Source of the DNA: PALSA-1006 sp964532405
GTDB lineage: Bacteria > Pseudomonadota > Gammaproteobacteria > Burkholderiales > Gallionellaceae
Direction: 5' to 3'
DNA length: 62,654 nucleotides
Assembly (NCBI GenBank): GCA_964532405.1
Contig: CAZHIC010000012.1
Span: forward strand, 1-62,654
Part shown: piece by piece, positions 16,195 to 24,218 of the stretch
Layout of the letters: each line of letters begins with the position of its first letter
Position numbering within the stretch: the first letter of the stretch is position 1
Made by a program: the position numbers and the translations under genes
Notes under the pieces: generated by a model
What the model was told of the DNA's origin: nothing
Database searches by the model: none
Seen by the model: only the letters and a program-made list of their open reading frames with translations

Positions 16195-17508
16195 TCATGC
16201 CACCACCTTGTTTCTGCCGCCCTGTTTGGCGTGGTAGAGATTTTCATCCGCTGTTTTCAACATCATGTCCAGATTTTCCAGCAAGTGCTGGCTACCGCCG
16301 ATGCTGACCGTGAATGCAATATTCGTTGTGCCGCAATGTGCTTTTTCTCGTCCGATATGCAGGCGAAAAGCTTCCAATCGTTCGTATGTGATCTTTATAT
16401 CTTCATCGGCAATCAACAAGGCGAATTCTTCTCCGCCTATGCGCGCGATCAGGTCGTTTTTAAAATAAGCACTCAACTGTGTAGCCAGATATTTTAATAC
16501 CTGATCGCCGCAATCGTGGCCGTAAGTGTCGTTCACGGCTTTGAAGTGATCCACGTCAATCATGGCGATAAATAGGTTGGAGCCGCTATCTTTTGCTTGC
16601 TCGTAGATGTTACAGCCTTCTTCAAAAAAGAAGCGCCGGTTATACATACCGGTCAGATAATCGCGGTTGGCGATGTTCTGAATGGATTCCACCATTTCCA
16701 GCACTTCCAGATTTTGGGTCACGCGGCAAATCAATTCCTCATACGAGTAGGGCTTGGCAATGAAGTCGTTTGCGCCATTTTTCAAAAACTGCGCAGAAAT
16801 ATTTCCGCCTGCCTCACCCGATATGCCGATGATGGCCAATTGATCCTTACCCATTCTTTTGCGCGCTTCCAGAACGAATGCAAACCCGTTCATTTTTGGC
16901 ATGTTGTAATCAACCAGAACCAGCTTGATGTCAGGATGCTGTTCGAGCATTTCGATTGCCTCGTACCCGTCTTTTGCGATGAGCACGTTCAGGCCTTGTA
17001 CTCTCAGCATGTGTTTGAGTACGGCGCGTGCGCTTAATGAATCATCCGCAACCAGCACCTTGATGCTGATATTTTTGTGTATCCGCCCGACCAGGTTAAC
17101 GACATATTCATACGAATTTGCCCCTTCCTTGAGCACATAATCGACGACCCCCTTCTTGGTTACCATGTTGCGCAACTCTTCGCCGAAAGCACCGGTCAGG
17201 GCGATGGCCGGGACACCATATTTGTTGACCAGATCAATCACTTCGCCATAAGGCGCGTCGGGTAAATTCAAATCGCATACTGCGGCAATGAATGCGGAAC
17301 CGTGAGTTTCGAGCAGTTGCTTGGCTTCGCTCAAACTTGCTGCGACCATCACCTCGCATTTCCATTCTTCGCGCAACATGGCCTCAGCCATTTGCGCCAA
17401 GGCGCGCTGGTCTTCAATCAGCAGCACCGGGCGGTCGATATGGTATGTTTGCGACTTGTGTACGACACGCGCACCATGCCTGAATTTTGTAGTTTTCATA
17501 TTTGCCAT
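16195..17508 (-). CDS. Diguanylate cyclase with two receiver domains
   Basis: The product has 437 residues. REC1 (about 27-140) has acceptor D in AAVCDLNLPD and lysine in DYVLKEG. REC2 (about 150-265) has acceptor D in LVLVDYNMPKMNG and FIAKPYS. The GGDEF domain (about 280-435) contains RDYLTGMYNRRFFFEE and the active-site IGGEEF. It should make cyclic di-GMP under phosphorelay control. The inhibitory RxxD site upstream of GGEEF reads FKND, so the arginine is lost. No cognate kinase is adjacent. An in-frame second ATG lies three codons in. A long gene-free stretch lies upstream. Confidence 0.92.
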   Translation of the reverse strand: MANMKTTKFRHGARVVHKSQTYHIDRPVLLIEDQRALAQMAEAMLREEWKCEVMVAASLSEAKQLLETHGSAFIAAVCDLNLPDAPYGEVIDLVNKYGVPAIALTGAFGEELRNMVTKKGVVDYVLKEGANSYEYVVNLVGRIHKNISIKVLVADDSLSARAVLKHMLRVQGLNVLIAKDGYEAIEMLEQHPDIKLVLVDYNMPKMNGFAFVLEARKRMGKDQLAIIGISGEAGGNISAQFLKNGANDFIAKPYSYEELICRVTQNLEVLEMVESIQNIANRDYLTGMYNRRFFFEEGCNIYEQAKDSGSNLFIAMIDVDHFKAVNDTYGHDCGDQVLKYLATQLSAYFKNDLIARIGGEEFALLIADEDIKITYERLEAFRLHIGREKAHCGTTNIAFTVSIGGSQHLLENLDMMLKTADENLYHAKQGGRNKVVA

Positions 17509-18159
17509 TTTCTTTTTTTATGACTTTCCCGTTTACCATTTTTTTGAAGGCATGGATCAGGAAAGCGCCGGGCGCATCGAACAATGCCTTACACATCCAT
17601 CCGTAATTGAGGCTACAAAAACATCCTTAAATCCCTTGTAAAACCAAGGGTGGTGTGTAGCCCAATCATCCGACTGCTGAGTAATTTCTCGCGAGGAGGC
17701 ATTGTACTAGGCTTTGGATACAGTCGGCTTGAGTTCCATTGTCCTACCTTTACGTACGCAGTCCGTCACTCAATGCGGGTATAACCCATTTCGTTGTACA
17801 TGAAAAAACACAGGGGCAGATCTCAATGCAGTCGATGAACTGTCGTCGCGGATATTGATGATCGTGCGAAGCATAGGGGGAATTCCTTCGTTTAACCTGA
17901 CGTGGCGCACGCTGATTGAAAGTTCGTGTTGATGCGGCGTTACCGCGTGGGCACAGAAGCGCGCCCACCCGATTTATTTATTCAAATTAGGCCAAAAGAC
18001 ATATTGACAATCCAAAATAATGCACAACCCCAGCATTGACGGCATTTGGCGAGGACGCACCCATGCGCGCCAAGTGCAACTTATATCAACTCATTGTTTT
18101 TAATCAATTTAACTCAAGTGCAGAAATTAGGCAGCTCAATAAAAAGCCTTATTGGCCTA

Positions 18160-18171
18160 GGGTCTAGACCC
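18160..18171. promoter_or_regulatory. 12-bp palindrome GGGTCTAGACCC
   Basis: This perfect dyad lies 14 bp before the first DnaA box. It has the form of an operator for a dimeric regulator; the regulator is unknown. Confidence 0.4.
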
Positions 18172-18184
18172 TGTTTCATCACAA

Positions 18185-18219
18185 TTATCCACAAAGTTAT
18201 CCACAGATTTTGTGCATAA
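18185..18219. promoter_or_regulatory. Cluster of three DnaA-box matches
   Basis: TTATCCACA occurs at 18185-18193 and 18197-18205, both perfect matches to the strong consensus and 12 bp apart. An inverted TTATGCACA lies at 18211-18219. No dnaA, dnaN or gyrB gene is near, so it is more likely a regulatory or titration site than the chromosomal origin. Confidence 0.6.
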
Positions 18220-18348
18220 ACCAAAAATCGCTTATGCCGTGGTGAGTTAGCCAAAATGATGTGTCACGTACAGGATGAATCTTGCTCTATCAGGAGCGAC
18301 AAGATACAGTTCGCGCTTCGCGAATTTAAGCATATCTGGAGAAGTTGC

Positions 18349-18954
18349 GTGTTCACTATTGTCGAAGCTGCCGGTTGGCCCATTTGGTTTTTGATCGCTG
18401 CGTCCATCATCGCTGTGGCGCTGATTGCGGAACGTCTGATGTTCTTGCGCTCCAACAGCATCGCCCCATCCGGGCTGCTGGAGGAAACCGTCAAGGAACT
18501 CAAACAACGCGGGGTCAGCCCCCCGATGCTCACGAAATTGAGCGAAGGTTCGCCGCTGGGGCGCGTGTTCGCTGCGGGGCTGAAAAACATCAAGAGTCCT
18601 CCCGACATCATGAAGGAATCCATCGAAGAAGGCGGACGTGCGGCCAACCATGAGATGGAACGCTTCCTCACCACGCTGGGTACCATCGCCTCCATCAGCC
18701 CGCTGCTCGGACTGTTCGGCACGGTGGTCGGCATGATCGAGATTTTCGGCGCGCAGAACGCGGGCGGCAGCAATCCGGCAGAGTTGGCGCACGGCATTTC
18801 GGTTGCGCTATACAACACGGCATTCGGTTTGATTGTGGCCGTGCCCAGCATGATTTTTTACCGCCACTTCCGCGCCAAGGTGGATAGCCTGACCTTCGAG
18901 ATGGAGCAACAGGCCATCAAGCTAGTCGAAATCGTACACGGCGAACGCAAATGA
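18349..18954 (+). CDS. exbB: ExbB/TolQ-family proton-channel subunit
   Basis: The product has 201 residues. The GTG start, with GGAGAAG 8 bp upstream, gives the family-typical N-terminus MFTIVEAAGWPIWFLIAASI; the longer reading adds 31 unlikely residues. Three membrane segments are seen (about 10-30, 105-130, 150-175), with the conserved TISPLLGLFGTVVGMIEIF region. It forms the stator-like channel with ExbD and uses the proton gradient to drive a TonB- or TolA-type partner. The stop overlaps the exbD start (ATGA). No tonB is in the window. Confidence 0.9.
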   Translation: MFTIVEAAGWPIWFLIAASIIAVALIAERLMFLRSNSIAPSGLLEETVKELKQRGVSPPMLTKLSEGSPLGRVFAAGLKNIKSPPDIMKESIEEGGRAANHEMERFLTTLGTIASISPLLGLFGTVVGMIEIFGAQNAGGSNPAELAHGISVALYNTAFGLIVAVPSMIFYRHFRAKVDSLTFEMEQQAIKLVEIVHGERK

Positions 18955-19373
18955 ATTTCCAGCGCGGCCGCACCCGGGATGAGCCGGAGATCAATTTGAT
19001 CCCGATGATCGACGTATTGCTGGTGATCCTGATCTTCCTGATGGTCACCACCAGTTACGCGAAATATGCCGAGTTGCAGATCAATTTGCCGCAAGCCGCA
19101 GGCGAACAAGGCAGCAGCACACCCGGCAAGCAAATTGTTGTGGCGGTGGATTCGTCCGAGCAATATGCGATCAACAATGCACACACCACATTCTCCGGCA
19201 TCGATAATTTCGCGCAGGCCTTGCGCAAAGCGGCGGGGGACGCGGCCGAGCCGACCATTGTCATCAGCGCCGATGCCAAAGCCACCCATCAATCCGTGAT
19301 CAACATCATGGAAGCTGCACGCGTAGCCGGCTACGGGCGCATCACGTTCACCACGCAGAACCCGGCAAAGTAA
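18951..19373 (+). CDS. exbD: ExbD/TolR-family protein
   Basis: The protein has 140 residues. A short cytoplasmic N-terminus is followed by one membrane helix (about 18-38) with the channel aspartate in NLIPMIDVLLVILIFLMV. The periplasmic domain (about 50-140) includes QALRKAAGD and ISADAKATHQSVINIMEAA. It is the partner of ExbB, with which it shares an overlapping start. The order exbB-exbD-lpxK is usual in beta-proteobacteria and may link the pair to envelope biogenesis and not only to siderophore uptake. Confidence 0.92.
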   Translation: MNFQRGRTRDEPEINLIPMIDVLLVILIFLMVTTSYAKYAELQINLPQAAGEQGSSTPGKQIVVAVDSSEQYAINNAHTTFSGIDNFAQALRKAAGDAAEPTIVISADAKATHQSVINIMEAARVAGYGRITFTTQNPAK

Positions 19374-19407
19374 CTCGCTTGAACCCACATAGATCATTAT
19401 CACTGAA

Positions 19408-19522
19408 CTGTTCCTTCCCCCTCTCAGAGGGGGAGAGCGAAGCGAGGGGGCAACTAGGATGGGGGTCATATCTGTGGAATAGCAACGTTTCTACCCCCTC
19501 CCTAGCCCTCCCCCTGCAAGGG
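19408..19522. repeat. Two adjacent CCCCTCC-type dispersed repeats
   Basis: The first reads CCTTCCCCCTCTCAGAGGGG with a degenerate tail GCGAAGCGAGGGGG, and the second reads CCCTCCCCCTGCAAGGGGGAGGGG. They fill the gap between exbD and lpxK. The second hairpin ends only about 15 bp before the lpxK ATG, so it could mask or space the ribosome site. Confidence 0.7.
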
Positions 19523-19536
19523 GGAGGGGACGTAGA

Positions 19537-20523
19537 ATGAACAGGCTGGAAAAATACTGGTACCGCATCACGCCTTTTCATCTATTGCTCTGGCCGGTGA
19601 GCTTACTTTTTCGCCTGCTGGTCGCCATGCGCCGCGCGCTCTACCGTACTGGTGTGCTGCGCAGCATCAAGCTCCCTGTCCCCGTCATCATCGTCGGCAA
19701 CATCAGCGTCGGCGGCACGGGCAAGACCCCGTTCACCCTATGGCTGGCACAACAACTACTGGATGAAGGTTGGCACCCCGCCATCATCAGCCGCGGCTAT
19801 AGCAAAGCCAAACAAAACCAAGCGAGCATCCCCCGTGCCGTAGGGATGAACGACTCGCCCGATGCTGTCGGCGACGAACCCTTGCTGATGGTACAGCGCG
19901 ATCTGTGTCCGGTATGGATAGGCCGTGACCGGCCCGCTGTAGCACAGGCATTGCTGCAAGCGCACCCGGAATGCGATGTCATCCTGAGCGACGATGGTTT
20001 GCAACACTACCGCTTGCAGCGCGATGTCGAAATCGTGTTGGTAGACGGCAAACGGCGTTTCGGCAATGGCCTGTTACTTCCGGCGGGGCCGTTGCGCGAA
20101 CCGGTTTCGCGTTTAAACACGGTGGACATCGTGGTCATCAACGGGGGTACGACACAAAGCCGTGAATATGCGATGCAGTTGAGTGGCTCGCTGTTTTATA
20201 ACCTGCTCAACCCGAACACGACTCTCCCTGCCGCCGCATTCGTCGGTCAACGCGTCCATGCCATCGCGGGCATCGGACATCCGGGACGCTTCTTCGCCCA
20301 CCTCGAACAGCTAGGCCTACGCGCACAAACACACGCCTTTCCCGACCATCATCACTACAGCGCCGCCGATATTTCGTTCAGCGCTGCCGATGCGATACTC
20401 ATGACGGAAAAAGATGCGGTAAAATGCACCGCGTTCGCCACCGAGCAATGTTGGGTGCTGCGCGTAGACGCACAAATCGATCCGGCTCTCGCCCAATTCA
20501 TCATAGAAAAGATCAAAAAATAA
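19537..20523 (+). CDS. lpxK: Tetraacyldisaccharide 4'-kinase
   Basis: The product has 328 residues. An N-terminal membrane helix (about 15-38) is followed by the Walker-like VPVIIVGNISVGGTGKTPF (about 50-68). Conserved ISRGYSK, GDEPLL, ILSDDGLQHY with the catalytic aspartates, and RLLPAGPLREP-like LLLPAGPLREP are present, as is the C-terminal MTEKDAVKC. It phosphorylates the 4' position of the lipid A precursor at the inner membrane. It overlaps the Trm112-family gene by one base. Confidence 0.96.
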   Translation: MNRLEKYWYRITPFHLLLWPVSLLFRLLVAMRRALYRTGVLRSIKLPVPVIIVGNISVGGTGKTPFTLWLAQQLLDEGWHPAIISRGYSKAKQNQASIPRAVGMNDSPDAVGDEPLLMVQRDLCPVWIGRDRPAVAQALLQAHPECDVILSDDGLQHYRLQRDVEIVLVDGKRRFGNGLLLPAGPLREPVSRLNTVDIVVINGGTTQSREYAMQLSGSLFYNLLNPNTTLPAAAFVGQRVHAIAGIGHPGRFFAHLEQLGLRAQTHAFPDHHHYSAADISFSAADAILMTEKDAVKCTAFATEQCWVLRVDAQIDPALAQFIIEKIKK

Positions 20524-20708
20524 TGGACGCCAAACTACTCGAAATTCTGGTTTGCCCGCTGTGCAAATCGCCGCTGATCTATCGCAAAGCCGAGCAGGAA
20601 TTGATCTGCAAGGCAGACAAACTGGCCTACGCCATCAAAGACGACATCCCGGTGATGCTGGCCGACGAAGCGCGCAAACTCTCCCCGGAAGAAGTCGAGA
20701 AACTCTGA
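20523..20708 (+). CDS. Trm112/DUF343 family small protein
   Basis: The product has 61 residues starting MDAKLLEILVCPLCKSPL and ending LSPEEVEKL, the full-length form of the YcaR/Trm112 family. Only one Cys pair (CPLC) remains of the possible zinc knuckle. In proteobacteria these genes sit between lpxK and kdsB, as here, with one-base and three-base overlaps on both sides. Eukaryotic members activate methyltransferases; the bacterial role is unclear. Confidence 0.92.
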   Translation: MDAKLLEILVCPLCKSPLIYRKAEQELICKADKLAYAIKDDIPVMLADEARKLSPEEVEKL

Positions 20709-21490
20709 TGCTCGCTTTCCACGTCGTCATCCCCGCCCGCTTCGCCTCTACCCGTCTCCCCGGCAAGCCGTTGCTGGAGATAGGCGGCAAGCCGATGGTG
20801 ATACGTGTGGCCGAACAAGCGGCGCAAAGCGGCGCGCAACAAATCATCATCGCCACCGACCATGCGACCATCCTCGCCGCCGCCGATGCACACGGCTTCC
20901 AAGCCTGCCTGACGCGCGCCGACCACAGCAGCGGCACCGACCGCATCGCCGAAGTCGTGGCACAGCAAGGCTGGGCGGACGACACCCTCGTGGTGAATGT
21001 GCAGGGCGACGAACCGCTGATCCCTCCCGCGTTGATACGCGCCGTCGCGCAGCATCTGCACGACCATCCCGAGTGCGCCATCGCCACCGCCTGCCACCCC
21101 ATCCACGATGAAGCTTCGATGCGCAACCCGAACATCGTCAAAGCGGTGCTCGACAAAGACGGCAACGCGCTGTATTTCAGCCGCGCGCCGATACCGTATC
21201 CGCGCGATGCGTTTGCACAAGGCGCGGCACTCCCGCATGACTTGCCCGCCCTGCGGCATATAGGTATCTACGCCTACCGCGTCAGCTTCTTGCGCGCATT
21301 CGGCCAGCTCGCACCTGCCGCCATCGAGCAGATCGAAGCGCTGGAACAACTGCGCGCACTCTGGCACGGCTACAAGATCGGCGTCACCGTCACGCAGGAC
21401 GCACCACCGGGCGGGGTCGATACGCAAGCAGACCTGATCGCGGCACGGACACTATTCGAATCTTCACTCACACAGGGAGCAAAAACATGA
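20708..21490 (+). CDS. kdsB: 3-deoxy-manno-octulosonate cytidylyltransferase
   Basis: The protein has 260 residues. FHVVIPARFASTRLPGKPL at the N-terminus is the nucleotide-binding signature. VVNVQGDEPLIPPALI carries the metal-binding aspartate, and NALYFSRAPIPYPRD and HIGIYAYRVSFL complete the family pattern. It activates Kdo as CMP-Kdo for LPS inner core synthesis. KdsA is encoded at 31206-32057. The start overlaps the preceding stop and the end overlaps adk by four bases, so lpxK to adk is one translationally linked unit. Confidence 0.96.
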   Translation: MLAFHVVIPARFASTRLPGKPLLEIGGKPMVIRVAEQAAQSGAQQIIIATDHATILAAADAHGFQACLTRADHSSGTDRIAEVVAQQGWADDTLVVNVQGDEPLIPPALIRAVAQHLHDHPECAIATACHPIHDEASMRNPNIVKAVLDKDGNALYFSRAPIPYPRDAFAQGAALPHDLPALRHIGIYAYRVSFLRAFGQLAPAAIEQIEALEQLRALWHGYKIGVTVTQDAPPGGVDTQADLIAARTLFESSLTQGAKT

Positions 21491-22143
21491 GACTTATTCT
21501 TCTCGGCGCACCGGGCGCGGGCAAAGGCACACAAGCCACTTTCATCAAAGAAAAATTCGGCATCCCGCAAATCTCCACCGGCGACATGCTGCGCGCTGCC
21601 GTCAAAGCGGGCACGCCGCTCGGCGTGGCCGCGAAGAAGATCATGGATGCGGGCGGACTGGTGTCGGACGACATCATCATCAACTTGGTGAAAGAACGCA
21701 TCAAAGATGCGGACTGCGCCAACGGCTTTCTGTTCGACGGCTTCCCGCGCACTCTCCCGCAGGCGCAGGCCATGAAAGATGCCGGCATCCGCATCGATTA
21801 CGTGGTGGAAATCGACGTGGCCGATAGCGAGATCATCCAGCGCATGAGCGGACGCCGCGTACATCCGGCTTCGGGACGCACTTACCACACCATATTCAAT
21901 CCGCCCAAAGTTGCAGGCAAAGACGACGTGACGGGCGAAGATCTGGTGCAACGCCCCGACGATGCCGAAGACACCGTCATCAAGCGCCTGACGGTCTATC
22001 ACGACCAGACCAAACCGCTGGTGGAGTACTACTCCGCGTGGGCGCAGTCCGGCGCCGCGAATGCGCCGCTATGCATCAACATCCCCGGCGTCGGCAGCGT
22101 GGAGTCCATCCGCGACAAAGTATTTGCGGCTCTGAAAAAGTAA
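21487..22143 (+). CDS. adk: Adenylate kinase
   Basis: The product has 218 residues. The P-loop is LGAPGAGKGTQA, and ISTGDMLRAAV binds AMP. FLFDGFPRTLPQA carries the DGFPR motif. The LID region (about 120-160) contains GRRVHPASGRTYH without zinc cysteines, typical of Gram-negative long-form enzymes. It interconverts ATP, ADP and AMP. The ATGA overlap with kdsB joins it to the lipid A precursor operon. Confidence 0.97.
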   Translation: MRLILLGAPGAGKGTQATFIKEKFGIPQISTGDMLRAAVKAGTPLGVAAKKIMDAGGLVSDDIIINLVKERIKDADCANGFLFDGFPRTLPQAQAMKDAGIRIDYVVEIDVADSEIIQRMSGRRVHPASGRTYHTIFNPPKVAGKDDVTGEDLVQRPDDAEDTVIKRLTVYHDQTKPLVEYYSAWAQSGAANAPLCINIPGVGSVESIRDKVFAALKK

Positions 22144-22173
22144 CCCCACGCAAGATTGAATAATGAGGCAAGC

Positions 22174-22569
22174 ATGAACAAACCTATCCTGACCCTAGAC
22201 AACGCCAAGCGCGTCGCCGCATCTGCCGAAGCGGAAGCGCGCGCCAACGATTGGAAAGTGGCCATCGCCGTGGTCGATGACGGCGGCCATCTGCTGTACA
22301 TGCAGCGCGGCCACGACACACGCTTCGGCAGCGTGGAGACCGCCATCGCCAAAGCCCATGCCGCCGCCGCTTTGCACATGCCCACCAAGGTCTCGGAAGA
22401 TGCCGTGATGAGCGGGCGCCTGATCCACCTCGCCCTGCCCGGCGTGATTCCCGCCGAAGGCGGCGTGCCGCTGCTGCGCGACGGTTTCGTCATCGGCGCG
22501 CTCGGCATCAGCGGTGTGAGATCGTTTCAGGACGGGCAGATCGCACAAGCGGGTGCCGCCGCACTCTGA
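22174..22569 (+). CDS. GlcG/HbpS-family heme-degrading-domain protein
   Basis: The product has 131 residues from MNKPILT, preceded by GAGGCAAGC; an upstream TTG is less likely. Conserved elements are LTLDNAKRVAASAEAEA, VAIAVVDDGGHLLYMQR, AIAKAHAAAALHMPT and GGVPLL...GALGISGV, the hallmark of the GlcG/HbpS (DUF336) family. Some members bind heme or corrinoids; no catalytic role can be assigned. It is followed immediately by a gamma-carbonic-anhydrase-like gene with a one-base overlap. Confidence 0.85.
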   Translation: MNKPILTLDNAKRVAASAEAEARANDWKVAIAVVDDGGHLLYMQRGHDTRFGSVETAIAKAHAAAALHMPTKVSEDAVMSGRLIHLALPGVIPAEGGVPLLRDGFVIGALGISGVRSFQDGQIAQAGAAAL

Positions 22570-23093
22570 TGCTTTATCAGCTTGGCGACCGCACCCCCGA
22601 ACTGCGCGGCGACACACATTTCGTTGCCCCCAGTGCCGACGTCATCGGCCATGTGATTCTGGAGAACAATGTCAGCGTCTGGTTCGGCGCGGTGTTGCGC
22701 GGCGACAACGAACCCATCCACATCGGCCCGAACAGCAACGTGCAGGACGGCGCGGTGTTGCACACCGACCCTGGCGCACCGCTCAGCGTCGCCCGCAACG
22801 TCACCATCGGCCATCAGGCGATGCTGCATGGCTGCACGGTTGGGGAAGGCAGCTTGGTCGGCATCAAGGCGGTCATCCTCAATCACGCGGTGATCGGCAA
22901 GAACTGCCTGATCGGCGCGAACACCCTCATCACCGAAGGCAAAGTGATTCCCGACAACTCGCTGGTGGTCGGCTCTCCCGGCAAAGTAGTACGCAGCCTG
23001 AGCGCGGACGAGATCGCCGCCATGCACGCCAACACCGCGCACTATGTGGAAAACGGCCAACGCTATCTCAAACATTTGCATCCCGCCCTATAA
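22569..23093 (+). CDS. Gamma-carbonic anhydrase-like hexapeptide-repeat protein
   Basis: The product has 174 residues. Left-handed beta-helix repeats run through residues 15-140 (HVILENNVSVWFGAVLRGDNEPIHIG and VQDGAVLHTD). Three zinc-ligand histidines are placed as in gamma-CA: one in VLHTD and the HQAMLHGC pair. This YrdA/CaiE-type family includes some carbonic anhydrases and many members of unknown activity. A one-base overlap ties it to the GlcG gene. Confidence 0.9.
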   Translation: MLYQLGDRTPELRGDTHFVAPSADVIGHVILENNVSVWFGAVLRGDNEPIHIGPNSNVQDGAVLHTDPGAPLSVARNVTIGHQAMLHGCTVGEGSLVGIKAVILNHAVIGKNCLIGANTLITEGKVIPDNSLVVGSPGKVVRSLSADEIAAMHANTAHYVENGQRYLKHLHPAL

Positions 23094-23197
23094 ATCTGAA
23101 AACGGCAATTCATCCGCGAAAAGCGCGCAATAAAACAATAAAGTGGTGGTGCTTCAAAGGCTCACCCATCGGGTTATATCGGGCAACGTGGCGCACT

Positions 23198-24073
23198 TTA
23201 GAAGCTGTCCGTGTTTTTCGTAAATTTCGTGGACAAATGTTTTTGTGGGCTCGCACGCCTGCCGGAGCGAAAATATTTCCGATTGTCGTAATACTCCACA
23301 TGCGCGTTATCCGCTGACCAGCCCGGTATGCCCAGCAAAGGCACCGGGGTCAACTCGCGCGTATCAAGGCAGTTCGACGGTTCGCTAAGATAGGCTGCCA
23401 CGCGCACGTCCAGATGCTGCAATCTGCGCGCCAGCGGCCAAGTGAAAAATTCGCTATCCACCCGTAGCACCAAGCCCTGCCCGGTCATACCGACATAGGG
23501 CCACATGGATTTTTCGTGCAGGCCATGCCCGAAAATATAAAAACCCATCGCTGCCGTCACTTCATCGCGACGCGAGTAAAACAATTCCTTCCATTTAAAA
23601 TCGCAAAGCAACCCGGCCAAACGCGTATCCGCGCAAGCCACGATCACCCCGGACTCATCGAACAAGGTCGCCATATCGCGCACGCTGCCGCGCTGGGTAT
23701 GCAGCGGCGATGCAACATCAGTCAGCACCCGATAGTGACGCGCATTGATCGCCGCTTTGCTCTGCGGAAACGTCAGCCACACCAGCGCATTGAACAGGTC
23801 GTGCAGATTGTTTTCGCGCGTCTGCACTTCGCCGTTCAGATAGCAGCGCGGTTCGTATTGCGCTTCAAAACCAAGATTGCCCAGCCCCTGTTCGACAAAG
23901 CGCAACGGCATTCCGCTCTGCGTCTTGATCCCGGACTGCAAGGCCAGCAGCGCGTTGAGATCGTCCAACGCGGGAAAATGAGCGCGCTCCAGCAATTGCA
24001 AAAAAGGATGCAAAGACTCAAACAGCGGCGACTTCAGCAGCTCATCCCGATTCCATCGAAGTAAGTTTTCCAT
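23198..24073 (-). CDS. DUF3025 family protein with repeat-derived tail
   Basis: The product has 291 residues starting at MENLLRW. LRFVEQG, GEVQTRENNLHDLFNALVWLTFPQSKAAIN and the later GHGLHEK segment are typical of DUF3025, a proteobacterial family of unknown function. The last 16 or so residues (ending LSTKFTKNTDSF) are encoded by the CACGAA-type dispersed repeat at 23205-23241, so the natural C-terminus has been replaced or extended. It is convergent with the carbonic-anhydrase-like gene. Confidence 0.85.
   Translation of the reverse strand: MENLLRWNRDELLKSPLFESLHPFLQLLERAHFPALDDLNALLALQSGIKTQSGMPLRFVEQGLGNLGFEAQYEPRCYLNGEVQTRENNLHDLFNALVWLTFPQSKAAINARHYRVLTDVASPLHTQRGSVRDMATLFDESGVIVACADTRLAGLLCDFKWKELFYSRRDEVTAAMGFYIFGHGLHEKSMWPYVGMTGQGLVLRVDSEFFTWPLARRLQHLDVRVAAYLSEPSNCLDTRELTPVPLLGIPGWSADNAHVEYYDNRKYFRSGRRASPQKHLSTKFTKNTDSF
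23205..23241. repeat. CACGAA-type dispersed repeat, single arm
   Basis: On the minus strand it reads TTTGTCCACGAAATTTACG and continues AAAAACACGG. It matches the arms at 9217-9299 and 62598-62628. It is translated as the end of the DUF3025 protein. Confidence 0.75.
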
Positions 24074-24218
24074 GCGCACAAGTGTAACCCAGACCCGCTA
24101 AACTATTTTCAGGTGCCTCCCCGATAGAGATTTATCACGCGCGAAAAAATGGCGTAAGATGCACTCCAACCCGGCGCGCACTGTATCGATTCATTCAATC
24201 ATTCACAGGGAGTTCAGC

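Larger units (their letters stand above)
17509..18348. other. Gene-free region
   Basis: No convincing ORF is present over about 840 bp between the divergent cyclase and exbB. It is AT-richer than its surroundings, especially at 17980-18150. It holds a 12-bp perfect palindrome GGGTCTAGACCC at 18160-18171 and a DnaA-box cluster at 18185-18219. Promoters for both flanking genes should lie here, but none is clear enough to name. Confidence 0.7.

Noticed and set aside
15998..16198. 66-codon frame on the minus strand
   Set aside because: It reads through the REP hairpin (LLAKALREQA), so it is repeat-derived.
18160..18219. Chromosomal origin oriC
   Set aside because: Only three DnaA boxes and no dnaA-dnaN or gidA neighbours; a regulatory or titration site is more likely.
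17509..18348. Small genes in the gene-free region
   Set aside because: Short frames show no ribosome sites, motifs or codon bias.
20627..21427. 266-codon open frame on the minus strand
   Set aside because: It is antisense to kdsB; Asp/Gly/Val-rich shadow.
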